Origin: an uncultured Lachnospiraceae bacterium
GTDB lineage: Bacteria; Bacillota; Clostridia; Lachnospirales; Lachnospiraceae
Reading direction: 5' to 3'
Assembly (NCBI GenBank): GCA_947650155.1
Contig: CANSUS010000017.1
Coordinates: 1 to 61,705 of the forward strand
Length of the DNA stretch: 61,705 bases
The notes beneath the pieces are model-generated. The model was not told the DNA's origin. It ran no database searches and saw only the letters and a program-made list of their open reading frames with translations. Below, piece after piece: positions 26,213-34,500 of this stretch. A program made the position numbers and the translations under genes. Each line of letters opens with the position of its first letter. Position 1 is the stretch's first letter.

Positions 26213-26956
26213 ATGGATAAAGAAACTGCGTTTGCAAATACGTTGCAGGAAGTTTTAAAACAGGCAAAATCAAATGGCAGCTGCATCAGTAAAGAAGAAG
26301 TGGAGGAAGCGTTTTCTTCGCAGAATTTGACGGATGCTCAGATGGATCTGATCTTTGACTATCTGCATAAACATAAAATCGGAATTGGAGAACCGGTGGA
26401 CCCGGATGATTATTTAGGGAATGAAGACCGAGATTATCTGGAAGAATATTTGAAGGAATTGGAAGCGATTCCCACACTTTCGGAAGGAGAAAAAGAAGCG
26501 ATTACGATTTCGGCGATGTCAGGGGATTCGGATGCACAAAAAAAGCTGATAGAGTTCTATATTCCCAAGGTAGTGGAAGTGGCGAAACTATATGCGGGAC
26601 AAGGGGTGTTTCTTGAAGATCTGATTGGAGAAGGGAATCTGGCGGTGGCGCTTGGAGTAACACAGCTTGGATGTCTGGAACATCAAAGCGAAGCGGAAGG
26701 AATGCTTGCCAAACTGATGATGGACGCTATGGAAGATTCCATTGCAGAGCATACAGAAGCGGCAGAACTGGATACAAAGATTGTAGAAAAGGTAAATGAG
26801 ATTTTTGAAAAAGCAAAAGCACTTGCAGAGGATCTGAAACGAAAAGTGACGCCGGAAGAACTTGCTGAGGAAACGGGAATTGCAATGGAAGAAATTCTGG
26901 AAGCGGTCCGGATCAGTGGAAACAATATCGAAGAAATTGATTTTATTGATTCATAG
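26213..26956 (+). CDS. Sigma-70-like protein lacking promoter-recognition regions
   Basis: This 247-residue protein starts like a primary sigma: region 1.1 at about residues 10-60 (ISKEEVEEAFSSQNLTDAQMDLIFDYL). Residues ~105-150 match the core-binding part of region 2 (KKLIEFYIPKVVEVAKLYAGQG, LEDLIGEGNLAVALGV). The following stretch has no aromatic-rich 2.3/2.4 helix of the FSTYATWWI type, so -10 melting and recognition should be lost. A short region-3-like helix-turn-helix (TPEELAEETGIAMEEILEAV) follows and the protein ends with no region 4. It is acidic overall. It may bind core polymerase without directing promoter choice, but this is inference. The ribosome site (AAGGGAAACC) is weak. Confidence 0.7.
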   Translation: MDKETAFANTLQEVLKQAKSNGSCISKEEVEEAFSSQNLTDAQMDLIFDYLHKHKIGIGEPVDPDDYLGNEDRDYLEEYLKELEAIPTLSEGEKEAITISAMSGDSDAQKKLIEFYIPKVVEVAKLYAGQGVFLEDLIGEGNLAVALGVTQLGCLEHQSEAEGMLAKLMMDAMEDSIAEHTEAAELDTKIVEKVNEIFEKAKALAEDLKRKVTPEELAEETGIAMEEILEAVRISGNNIEEIDFIDS

Positions 26957-26976
26957 CGGGTGCAGATGGGTATAAG

Positions 26977-27027
26977 GTTGAAAGAAAAACGCTTTCAACT
27001 ATTGATTTTGAGTCCGCTGAAGCGGAC
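26977..27027 (+). promoter_or_regulatory. Two small hairpins between the sigma-like gene and the 27040 gene
   Basis: GTTGAAAG/CTTTCAAC (26977-26999, perfect eight-base stem) and GTCCGC-TGAA-GCGGAC (27012-27027, six-base stem with a tetraloop). Neither has a strong T run, so they may be weak terminators or mRNA stabilisers. The sequence ATGGGTATAA occurs just before the first and again just after the second. Confidence 0.5.
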
Positions 27028-27039
27028 ATGGGTATAAAA

Positions 27040-27480
27040 ATGAGCAGAATAACGGAAAAGGTAAATCAATATCAGGATTATAAATATGTGATGCAGGATA
27101 CAGGGAATGTCTACCTTGGAGCAAAGTTTACTTACGAAGAAATCATGGACAGGGAAGATATCAGTTTTAAAATAAAAGCAATTATAGAACACTATATTGC
27201 CAAAGAAATTGCTTTTGATACTTCTCTGGAAAGTCATTTTTACTATATGAAACCCAAAGACTTTGCAGCGAGAACGTACGAACAGCTGAAAGTGAAGGTG
27301 AAAGTGAGCGAATTGAAAAATAGAAAGGGATTATCAGGAAAAGAAAAAAGGACTTATAAGGATAGGATTTATAAAATTTCGGATTTTCTGGAACTGCCGG
27401 AAGAAGAAAAAAAGCAAAAAGGGATCATGATACAGGAAATAGGAATATCAAAGCTGGCGCTTATGACGTTTCCAGTGTAG
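27040..27480 (+). CDS. Conserved-looking hypothetical protein
   Basis: This 146-residue soluble, basic protein is not recognised. It has a predicted mixed fold (YKYVMQDTGNVYLGAKFTYEEIM, then IKAIIEHYIAKEI) and a very basic middle (LKVKVKVSELKNRKGLSGKEKRTYKD). Its start context, ATGGGTATAAAA-ATG, resembles that of the following peptidase gene, ATGGGGTTAAAA-ATG; in both I take the second ATG, but the first is in frame at 27028. It shares its direction with neighbours on both sides. Confidence 0.6.
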   Translation: MSRITEKVNQYQDYKYVMQDTGNVYLGAKFTYEEIMDREDISFKIKAIIEHYIAKEIAFDTSLESHFYYMKPKDFAARTYEQLKVKVKVSELKNRKGLSGKEKRTYKDRIYKISDFLELPEEEKKQKGIMIQEIGISKLALMTFPV

Positions 27481-27563
27481 CGCAGATTCGGATGAATAAT
27501 GAAAAACATAATAGAATATAAATTGATGCGGCGCGGTAAGCCTGCGCAGAAATGGGGTTAAAA

Positions 27564-30485
27564 ATGAAAATTGAAGAATTAACAAGCTATGAAATTATTG
27601 AAAAAAGAAGGATTGAAGATTTAAATTCCGAGGGAGTACTCCTTCGCCATAAAAAAACAGGGGCAAGGGTAGCGCTTTTGTCCAATGATGATGTGAACAA
27701 AGTATTTTACATCGGATTTCGTACGCCGCCCAAAGACAGTACCGGCGTGGCGCATATTTTAGAGCATTCCGTGCTTTGCGGTTCGGAAAAATTTCCGTTA
27801 AAAGATCCCTTTGTAGAACTTGTAAAGGGTTCTTTAAATACTTTTTTAAATGCCATGACTTACCCGGACAAGACTGTCTATCCGTTAGCAAGCTGTAATG
27901 ACACGGATTTTCAGAATCTTTGCAACGTATATCTGGACGCTGTGTTCCATCCCAATATTTATCAAGAGAAAAAAATCTTTATGCAGGAGGGATGGCACTA
28001 TGAAATGGATAAGGAAGAGGACGAGCTTACATTAAACGGCGTTGTATACAATGAAATGAAAGGGGCGTTTTCTTCTCCTGATGATGTGCTTTACCGTCAG
28101 ATTATGAATTCTCTTTATCCTGATAATACGTACAGCACAGAATCCGGCGGAGATCCGAAAAATATACCGGATCTGACCTATGAACAGTTTTTGGAATTTC
28201 ACAGCCGTTATTATCATCCGAGCAACAGCTATATCTATCTGTACGGAAATATGGACATGGCGGAAAAACTGGATTTTATTGATAAAGAATATTTATCAGG
28301 ATATGACCGTCTGGAGATCGATTCTGAAGTAAAGATGCAAAAACCCTTTACAAAAAGACACGATATGGAGATTTCTTATCCGATTACGGAAGAAGAATCT
28401 GAAAAAGACAATACCTATCTGGCGTATAATATCATGCTCGGGGACAGTCTGGATAAAGAACTTGCAATTGCTTTCAATGTACTGGATTATGCAATCTGTT
28501 CTGCGCCAGGAGCGCCGTTAAAACAGGCGCTGATCGATAAAGGCATTGGAAAAGACGTTTACAGTTTCTATGATGACGGAATCAGACAGCCCTATTTTTC
28601 TATTATTGCTAAGAATGCCAATGCAGAGCAAAGAGAAGAGTTTGTAAAAACCATTGAGGAAGAACTTGAAAACCTTGTAAAAAGCGGTTTGGATAAAAAA
28701 GCAGTACGGGCGGGGCTGAATTTCTATGAATTTAAGTACAGGGAAGCGGATTACGGTTCGCATCCAAAAGGACTTATGTACGGACTTCGGATGCTTGACA
28801 GCTGGCTGTATGAGGATACGATGCCTTTTATCCATATAGAGGCAAACGAAACATATAAGACGGTAAAGGAGAAAATCGATACGGATTATTTTGAAGAACT
28901 GATTCGGAAAAGCCTGATTGAGAATCCGCATAAATCTTTGGTTACTCTGAAACCGGAAAAAGGGCTTGGCGCAAAAGAAGAGGAGAAACTAAAAAAGAAA
29001 CTGGCAGACTATAAGGCGTCTTTATCCGAAGAAGAAATACAAAAAATTGTGGAAGAAACTCATGCATTGAAAGCCTATCAGGAAGAAGAGGAAAAACCGG
29101 AGGATCTTTTGAAACTGCCGCTCTTAAAAAGAAGCGATCTGAAAAAAGAAGCGGAAAAACCGGTCAATGATGTGAGGGACGTGGATGGAACGCCGTTACT
29201 CTTCCATGACATATTTACCAATCAGATTGGATATCTGCGGTTCATTTTTGATCTTGGAACCATACCGGACGAACTGTTTCCCTATGTGGGAATCCTGAAA
29301 TCCGTGATGGGACTTATGGATACTGAAAATTACAGCTATGGCGATCTGTATAATGAAATGAATATTCAGACCGGCGGCATGGCTGTCGTGAATAACATTT
29401 ATACGGATAATCAGGATATCGACAGCATAAAAACAACTTTAGAGGTAAAAGCAAAGGTACTGTATGAAAATCTGGACAAGGCATTTTCACTTGCTGAGGA
29501 AATGATATTCAGTACAAAGTTTGAAGATGAAAAGAGACTTTTAGAAATTCTTGCCGAGTTGAATTCCAAAAATCAGGCGGCAGTTTTAAGCGCAGGGCAT
29601 TCTTATGCTTCGGGAAGGGCAATGTCTTACCAATCGAAAGCGGCGGCGATTTCCGAAGTATTAAACGGCATTGAATTCAATCGGCTGACAGAAAGACTTA
29701 CCCTTCATTTCGAGCAGGAAAAAGCTTCTCTGATATCAAAATTAAAGGAGCTTGTAACATGTATTTTCCGCCCTGAGAATCTGATGGTGGATTATACGGC
29801 AACGGAAGACGGATATGGGAAACTTCCGGAACTGGTAAGAGGACTGAAAGAAAAGTTATTTACCTGTCAGGTGAAGACAGGCAGTTTCGTGCCGGAATTA
29901 TCCGTAAAAAACGAAGGTTTTACTTCTTCTTCACAGGTACAGTATGTATGCCTTGCCGGAAATTACAGAAAGAAAGGGTTAAAACCGAACGGTTCCTTAA
30001 AGGTTCTGAAAGTTATGATGGGCTATGATTACTTATGGCTCAATATCAGAGTGAAAGGCGGCGCATACGGCTGTATGAACAGCTTTGGAAGGACAGGGGA
30101 CAGTTATTTTGTTTCCTACAGAGATCCGAACCTTGAGAATACGTTAGAAGTATATAAAAAAGCGGCAGAATATATTGAAAACTTTAAGGCGGACGAGAGA
30201 ACCATGACACAGTTTGTCATAGGCGCTGTCAGTGACATGGATGTGCCGATGACGCCGGCCATGAAAGGGACATTTTCCCTGGGAGCGTATCTGACGCATT
30301 TAAGCTATGAAGAGATGCAGAAGGAAAGAGACGAGCTTTTAAATACACAGCCCGAAGACATCAGGGCGCTTGCCGCTTATATCAGGGCGTTTATAGGAGA
30401 CAACTGCCTGTGCGTAATCGGAAATGAAGAGAAGATCAAGGAGAGCGCAGCATTATTTGAGCATATTGAGCCGTTATTTCATTGA
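27564..30485 (+). CDS. M16C insulinase-family peptidase (presequence protease-like)
   Basis: This 973-residue zinc metallopeptidase has the inverted motif H64-ILEH68 with the downstream glutamate expected near 140-145 (YNEMKGAFSSPDDVL). Length and order (two M16 halves joined by an acidic helical hinge at about residues 470-540) match the M16C group typified by PreP and the falcilysin-like enzymes, which form a closed chamber and degrade short peptides. There is no signal peptide, so it is probably cytosolic. Start 27564 is chosen over 27552 (in frame). It is followed by era 87 bases later. Confidence 0.9.
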   Translation: MKIEELTSYEIIEKRRIEDLNSEGVLLRHKKTGARVALLSNDDVNKVFYIGFRTPPKDSTGVAHILEHSVLCGSEKFPLKDPFVELVKGSLNTFLNAMTYPDKTVYPLASCNDTDFQNLCNVYLDAVFHPNIYQEKKIFMQEGWHYEMDKEEDELTLNGVVYNEMKGAFSSPDDVLYRQIMNSLYPDNTYSTESGGDPKNIPDLTYEQFLEFHSRYYHPSNSYIYLYGNMDMAEKLDFIDKEYLSGYDRLEIDSEVKMQKPFTKRHDMEISYPITEEESEKDNTYLAYNIMLGDSLDKELAIAFNVLDYAICSAPGAPLKQALIDKGIGKDVYSFYDDGIRQPYFSIIAKNANAEQREEFVKTIEEELENLVKSGLDKKAVRAGLNFYEFKYREADYGSHPKGLMYGLRMLDSWLYEDTMPFIHIEANETYKTVKEKIDTDYFEELIRKSLIENPHKSLVTLKPEKGLGAKEEEKLKKKLADYKASLSEEEIQKIVEETHALKAYQEEEEKPEDLLKLPLLKRSDLKKEAEKPVNDVRDVDGTPLLFHDIFTNQIGYLRFIFDLGTIPDELFPYVGILKSVMGLMDTENYSYGDLYNEMNIQTGGMAVVNNIYTDNQDIDSIKTTLEVKAKVLYENLDKAFSLAEEMIFSTKFEDEKRLLEILAELNSKNQAAVLSAGHSYASGRAMSYQSKAAAISEVLNGIEFNRLTERLTLHFEQEKASLISKLKELVTCIFRPENLMVDYTATEDGYGKLPELVRGLKEKLFTCQVKTGSFVPELSVKNEGFTSSSQVQYVCLAGNYRKKGLKPNGSLKVLKVMMGYDYLWLNIRVKGGAYGCMNSFGRTGDSYFVSYRDPNLENTLEVYKKAAEYIENFKADERTMTQFVIGAVSDMDVPMTPAMKGTFSLGAYLTHLSYEEMQKERDELLNTQPEDIRALAAYIRAFIGDNCLCVIGNEEKIKESAALFEHIEPLFH

Positions 30486-30572
30486 TGGTCCGAAAGGGGA
30501 AAATAAGAAATTTTTAAACCACAAATGAGACGGCAGCCGCTTTCCTGTGGAAAGTGAGAATGGAGGATTTGA

Positions 30573-31481
30573 TTGAAAGAGAATTTTAAATCGGGTTTTG
30601 TCACATTAATCGGAAGGCCGAACGTAGGAAAATCCACTTTGATGAACTGCCTGATCGGGCAAAAAATAGCGATTACATCTAAAAAACCGCAGACTACCAG
30701 AAACCGGATACAGACTGTCTTTACTTCTGAGGAAGGTCAGATTGTTTTTGTAGATACGCCGGGAATCCATAAAGCAAAAAATAAGCTGGGCGATTATATG
30801 GTAAACATTGCGGAAAGAAGTTTAAAAGAAGTGGATGTGATTTTGTGGCTGGTAGAACCTTCCACCTTTATCGGGGCGGGTGAAAAGCATATTATCGAGC
30901 AGCTGAAAAAGGTAAATACGCCTGTTATCCTTGTGATTAATAAGACAGACACGGTGAAAAGAGAAGAAATTCTTCTTTTTATCGATACCTACCGTAAAGA
31001 AATGGATTTTGAGGAGATCGTTCCGGTTTCGGCGTTAAAAGCGGATAATACGGACACGCTGATTTCCTGTATTATGAAATACCTGCCTTATGGCCCGGCG
31101 TTTTACGATGAAGATACGATTACGGATCAGCCCCAGAGGCAGATTGTGGCGGAACTGATCAGGGAAAAGGCGCTCAGATGTCTGGAAGAGGAAATTCCCC
31201 ACGGGATAGCAGTCAGCGTTGAGAGCATGAAATACAGGAAAAAGATATGTGATATCGAGGCGACGATCATCTGTGAAAAAGATTCTCATAAGGGAATTAT
31301 TATTGGAAAACAGGGCAGTATGCTAAAAAGAATCGGAAGCCTGGCACGTCCGGAGATTGAGGATATGCTGGAGAGTAAAGTAAATTTACAGCTTTGGGTG
31401 AAGGTGAAAAAAGACTGGAGGGACAGTGATTTTCTGTTAAAAAATTTCGGTTATGACAAGAAAGAATTGGATATGTTTTAA
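30573..31481 (+). CDS. era: GTPase Era
   Basis: This 302-residue ribosome-assembly GTPase binds the 3' end of 16S rRNA during 30S maturation. Motifs: G1 GRPNVGKST, G3 DTPGIHK, G4 NKTD, G5 SALKADN, followed by a KH domain (about residues 205-290) with GIIIGKQGSMLKRIG. It starts with TTG, six bases after GGAGG at 30562-30566. The order era - yqzL-like - recO downstream is a typical Firmicute cluster. Confidence 0.96.
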   Translation: MKENFKSGFVTLIGRPNVGKSTLMNCLIGQKIAITSKKPQTTRNRIQTVFTSEEGQIVFVDTPGIHKAKNKLGDYMVNIAERSLKEVDVILWLVEPSTFIGAGEKHIIEQLKKVNTPVILVINKTDTVKREEILLFIDTYRKEMDFEEIVPVSALKADNTDTLISCIMKYLPYGPAFYDEDTITDQPQRQIVAELIREKALRCLEEEIPHGIAVSVESMKYRKKICDIEATIICEKDSHKGIIIGKQGSMLKRIGSLARPEIEDMLESKVNLQLWVKVKKDWRDSDFLLKNFGYDKKELDMF

Positions 31482-31517
31482 AGTCGAAAATCGGAATAGA
31501 AATAAGAAAAAAGCAAA

Positions 31518-31549
31518 CCCTAATAGAGCAAGGAAATCTATTGGGGAGG
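31518..31549 (+). promoter_or_regulatory. Hairpin that can mask the ribosome site of the yqzL-like gene
   Basis: CCCTAATAG (31518-31526) pairs with CTATTGGGG (31538-31546) with one wobble. The final G's are part of the Shine-Dalgarno GGGGAGG (31543-31549), so folding would hide it. Confidence 0.4.
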
Positions 31550-31555
31550 CATAGG

Positions 31556-31738
31556 ATGAAAGCATTAAATTACTGGCAGCAGTTTACGGAAACAGGAAAA
31601 CTGGAAGATTATCTTTTTTTTAAGGAAAAAGAAAGTAAAATGCAGGAAAACGAAACCGGGAGAGCGGAAGAATATGCAGGAGACGGTAAATCTGACAGGA
31701 ATGGTATTGAAGACGGTGCCTATCGGGGATTTCGATAG
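31556..31738 (+). CDS. YqzL-like small protein
   Basis: This 60-residue protein begins MKALNYWQQFTETGKLEDYL, which matches the start of YqzL-type proteins (an aromatic W-x-x-F followed by T-G-x-x-x-x-Y-L), and it occupies the same place between era and recO. Role unknown. The C-terminal half runs through the first 65 bases of recO in another frame, and its sequence there (GKSDRNGIEDGAYRGFR) looks like a read-through tail rather than a conserved part. Confidence 0.65.
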   Translation: MKALNYWQQFTETGKLEDYLFFKEKESKMQENETGRAEEYAGDGKSDRNGIEDGAYRGFR

Positions 31739-32333
31739 GCGCGTTGTTTTATTAACGAAGGAGCGGGGGAAAATACCGGCATTTGCCAAAGGTGCAAGAA
31801 GGCAGAACAGCAGACTGCTTGCAGCAACGACCCCCTTTTGTTTTGGAGAATTCAAACTGTATGAGGGGAGAAGCTCTTATAATATTATGGAAGCATCGAT
31901 TTCCAATTATTTCGAGACATTGCGGGAAGATTTTGAGGCAGCATATTATGGCATGTATTTTATGGAGATCGCAGATTATTATACAAGGGAAAATAATGAC
32001 GAGAAGGAAATGCTGAAGTTGGCTTATCAGTCTTTACGGGCTTTGCAGCATCCGGGAATTTCCAATGAGCTCATCCGCTACATATATGAAATTAAAACGG
32101 TAGTAGTGAATGGAGAATACCCCGGAATCCCAAAAGAACGGCAGCTTAGCGAATCCGCTGTTTATGCGCTTGCTTTCATAGAAAAGACGGAGATTGGAAA
32201 ATTATATACCTTTACTGTAACAAAAGACGTACTTCTGGAAATAAAGGATTTGGCGGATTGGTTATGCAGCCGGTTTATGAATCAGAAATTCAAAAGTCTG
32301 GATGTTTTGGAAACAATACAAAAACCTTGTTGA
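31674..32333 (+). CDS. recO: DNA repair protein RecO
   Basis: This 219-residue mediator loads RecA at SSB-coated gaps and anneals strands. The N-terminal OB-fold part reads LTGMVLKTVPIGDFDRRVVLLTKERGKIPAFAKGARRQNS, the strongest family match; the rest is helical. The C-terminal zinc finger (paired Cys-x2-Cys) seen in Bacillus and Deinococcus RecO is absent and the protein is shorter than usual. The start overlaps the YqzL-like gene by 65 bases, with GGGAGA upstream of the ATG. Confidence 0.88.
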   Translation: MQETVNLTGMVLKTVPIGDFDRRVVLLTKERGKIPAFAKGARRQNSRLLAATTPFCFGEFKLYEGRSSYNIMEASISNYFETLREDFEAAYYGMYFMEIADYYTRENNDEKEMLKLAYQSLRALQHPGISNELIRYIYEIKTVVVNGEYPGIPKERQLSESAVYALAFIEKTEIGKLYTFTVTKDVLLEIKDLADWLCSRFMNQKFKSLDVLETIQKPC

Positions 32334-32358
32334 AAAACAGTAGTAACTCAGATATAAT
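32330..32358 (+). promoter_or_regulatory. Consensus SigA promoter for the lipoprotein gene
   Basis: TTGAAA (32330-32335) overlaps the recO stop codon; a 17-base spacer leads to a perfect TATAAT (32353-32358). Confidence 0.8.
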
Positions 32359-32427
32359 AAAGAACGCAGAGAAAAGCACAAAAAGTTACATATATGATTT
32401 GTGCATTTTAAGGAGAGGCAGGGGTTA

Positions 32428-33048
32428 ATGATAAGGCAGAGACTAAAAGCAGTCTTAGCGGCAGGAGCAGTATGCATTCTTTTATGTGCCTGTACGGAAG
32501 GCTCAAATGTGACGAAAGAAACCACCGTGAAAGTTGAACAGGATGGGACGATTAAAAATACAATCATAGAAAATTTCGATGAAACGCTTTATAGTGGGGA
32601 AGAGCTGCAGAGTATGATACTGGAAGAAGTTTCGGCATTTAATTCCGGGACAGGGGGAAAGAGTATTTCTATCGAAAAGGTGGAAGTATCAGAAAACCAG
32701 ACAGAGGTTGTCCTGATTTATGCAGGAGCGTCCATGTATGAAGAATTTAATGAGGTAACTTTCTTCAATGGGACAATGAGAGAATTTTATGATTCCGGTA
32801 TTGAAACAGCAGGTATCACATTTCATACAAAAAATAATGAAGCCTATGGAATGGAAGAGCTGTTGAAGTTTGAAGAAAACCGAATTATCGTTCTGGAAAA
32901 GTCAAAAATAGAAGGGACAATAAAAGTTGAGACGCCGGCAAAAATATTATACGTCAGCGATAACGTGGAATTCCTCTCAAACAAAAGCGCAAGGATTTCG
33001 GAAGATACGGAAGATTTGGCATATATTATTTTAAAAGGCAGTGAATGA
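32428..33048 (+). CDS. Lipoprotein of unknown function
   Basis: This 206-residue protein has a lipoprotein signal peptide (MIRQRLKAVLAAGAVCILLCAC; lipobox LLCA-C near residue 21-22). The mature part is acidic with beta-rich stretches (KVEVSENQTEVVLIYAGAS; TPAKILYVSDNVEFL). No family recognised. AGGAGAGG precedes the ATG. It has its own strong promoter and is followed within 40 bases by glyQS, so that promoter may also supply the two synthetase genes. Confidence 0.75.
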   Translation: MIRQRLKAVLAAGAVCILLCACTEGSNVTKETTVKVEQDGTIKNTIIENFDETLYSGEELQSMILEEVSAFNSGTGGKSISIEKVEVSENQTEVVLIYAGASMYEEFNEVTFFNGTMREFYDSGIETAGITFHTKNNEAYGMEELLKFEENRIIVLEKSKIEGTIKVETPAKILYVSDNVEFLSNKSARISEDTEDLAYIILKGSE

Positions 33049-33088
33049 ACGGGATAAAAAAGCGGAACAGGAAAGGAGCAGCTGATAA

Positions 33089-34477
33089 ATGGAAAAGACA
33101 ATGGATAAGATTGTAGCGTTGGCGAAAGCGAGAGGATTTGTATATCCGGGTTCGGAGATTTACGGAGGTCTTGCCAATACATGGGATTATGGTAACCTTG
33201 GAGTGGAATTAAAAAATAATGTGAAAAAAGCATGGTGGCAGAAATTTGTCATGGAAAATCCCTATAATGTGGGGGTGGACTGTGCCATTTTAATGAATCC
33301 CCAGACATGGGTGGCTTCAGGACATCTGGGCGGATTTTCGGATCCCTTAATGGACTGTAAAGAGTGCCATGAACGCTTCAGGGCGGACAAGCTGATCGAG
33401 GATTTTGCAGAGGAAAAGGGCATTGCGCTGGAAGAGTCTGTGGACGCATGGAGCCAGGAAAAAATGAAACAATTCATTGAGCAGAACAATGTGCCCTGTC
33501 CTACCTGCGGAAAACATAATTTTACGGATATCAGACAGTTTAACCTGATGTTTAAAACTTTTCAGGGCGTAACGGAAGACGCAAAAAATACCGTATATTT
33601 AAGACCGGAAACGGCGCAGGGTATTTTTGTGAATTTTAAAAATGTACAGAGAACCTCCCGTAAGAAGATTCCCTTTGGCATCGGACAGATCGGTAAATCT
33701 TTCCGTAATGAAATTACGCCGGGTAACTTTACGTTCCGTACCAGAGAATTTGAACAGATGGAGCTGGAATTTTTCTGTGAGCCGGGTACGGATTTAGAGT
33801 GGTTTCAGTACTGGAGAGGATTCTGCCGTGACTGGCTGCTTTCTCTTGGCATGAAGGAAGAGGAAATGCGGTTAAGAGACCATTCGCCGGAAGAACTCTG
33901 TTTCTATTCCAAAGGAACTACGGATATTGAATTTTTATTCCCCTTTGGCTGGGGTGAACTTTGGGGAATTGCAGACAGAACCGATTATGATTTGACACAG
34001 CATCAGAATACTTCCGGCGAGGATATGTCCTATTTTGATGATGAAAAGAAAGAAAAATATGTTCCCTATGTAATCGAACCTTCTCTTGGAGCGGACAGAG
34101 TAGTGCTTGCTTTCCTTTGTGCTGCCTATGATGAAGAAGAAATCGGAGAAGGGGACGTGCGAACCGTATTACATTTCCACCCTGCGCTTGCGCCGGTTAA
34201 AATCGGCGTGCTGCCGCTTTCTAAAAAGCTTAATGAAGGTGCGGAGAAGATCTTTATGCAGTTATCAAAGAAATATAACTGTGAATTTGATGACAGGGGA
34301 AATATCGGGAAAAGATACCGCCGTCAGGATGAGATTGGAACGCCATTTTGCATTACATATGATTTTGATTCTGAAACAGACCACTGTGTGACAGTCCGTT
34401 TCCGTGATTCTATGGAGCAGGAAAGAATAGCCATTGACAAATTAGAGGAATATTTTGCAGATAAATTTACATTTTAG
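33089..34477 (+). CDS. glyQS: Glycyl-tRNA synthetase, single-chain (alpha2) type
   Basis: This 462-residue class II synthetase charges tRNA-Gly. Signatures: [13 protein letters not shown] at the N terminus, the motif 2 block [21 protein letters not shown] near residue 210, and the motif 3 region [14 protein letters not shown] near 330, then the anticodon-binding domain. Length matches the eukaryote-like dimeric form used by many Firmicutes and not the alpha2-beta2 form. No T-box is visible upstream. alaS follows 23 bases downstream. Confidence 0.96.
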   Translation: MEKTMDKIVALAKARGFVYPGSEIYGGLANTWDYGNLGVELKNNVKKAWWQKFVMENPYNVGVDCAILMNPQTWVASGHLGGFSDPLMDCKECHERFRADKLIEDFAEEKGIALEESVDAWSQEKMKQFIEQNNVPCPTCGKHNFTDIRQFNLMFKTFQGVTEDAKNTVYLRPETAQGIFVNFKNVQRTSRKKIPFGIGQIGKSFRNEITPGNFTFRTREFEQMELEFFCEPGTDLEWFQYWRGFCRDWLLSLGMKEEEMRLRDHSPEELCFYSKGTTDIEFLFPFGWGELWGIADRTDYDLTQHQNTSGEDMSYFDDEKKEKYVPYVIEPSLGADRVVLAFLCAAYDEEEIGEGDVRTVLHFHPALAPVKIGVLPLSKKLNEGAEKIFMQLSKKYNCEFDDRGNIGKRYRRQDEIGTPFCITYDFDSETDHCVTVRFRDSMEQERIAIDKLEEYFADKFTF

Positions 34478-34500
34478 ACAGAAATCTGGAGGAAACGATC

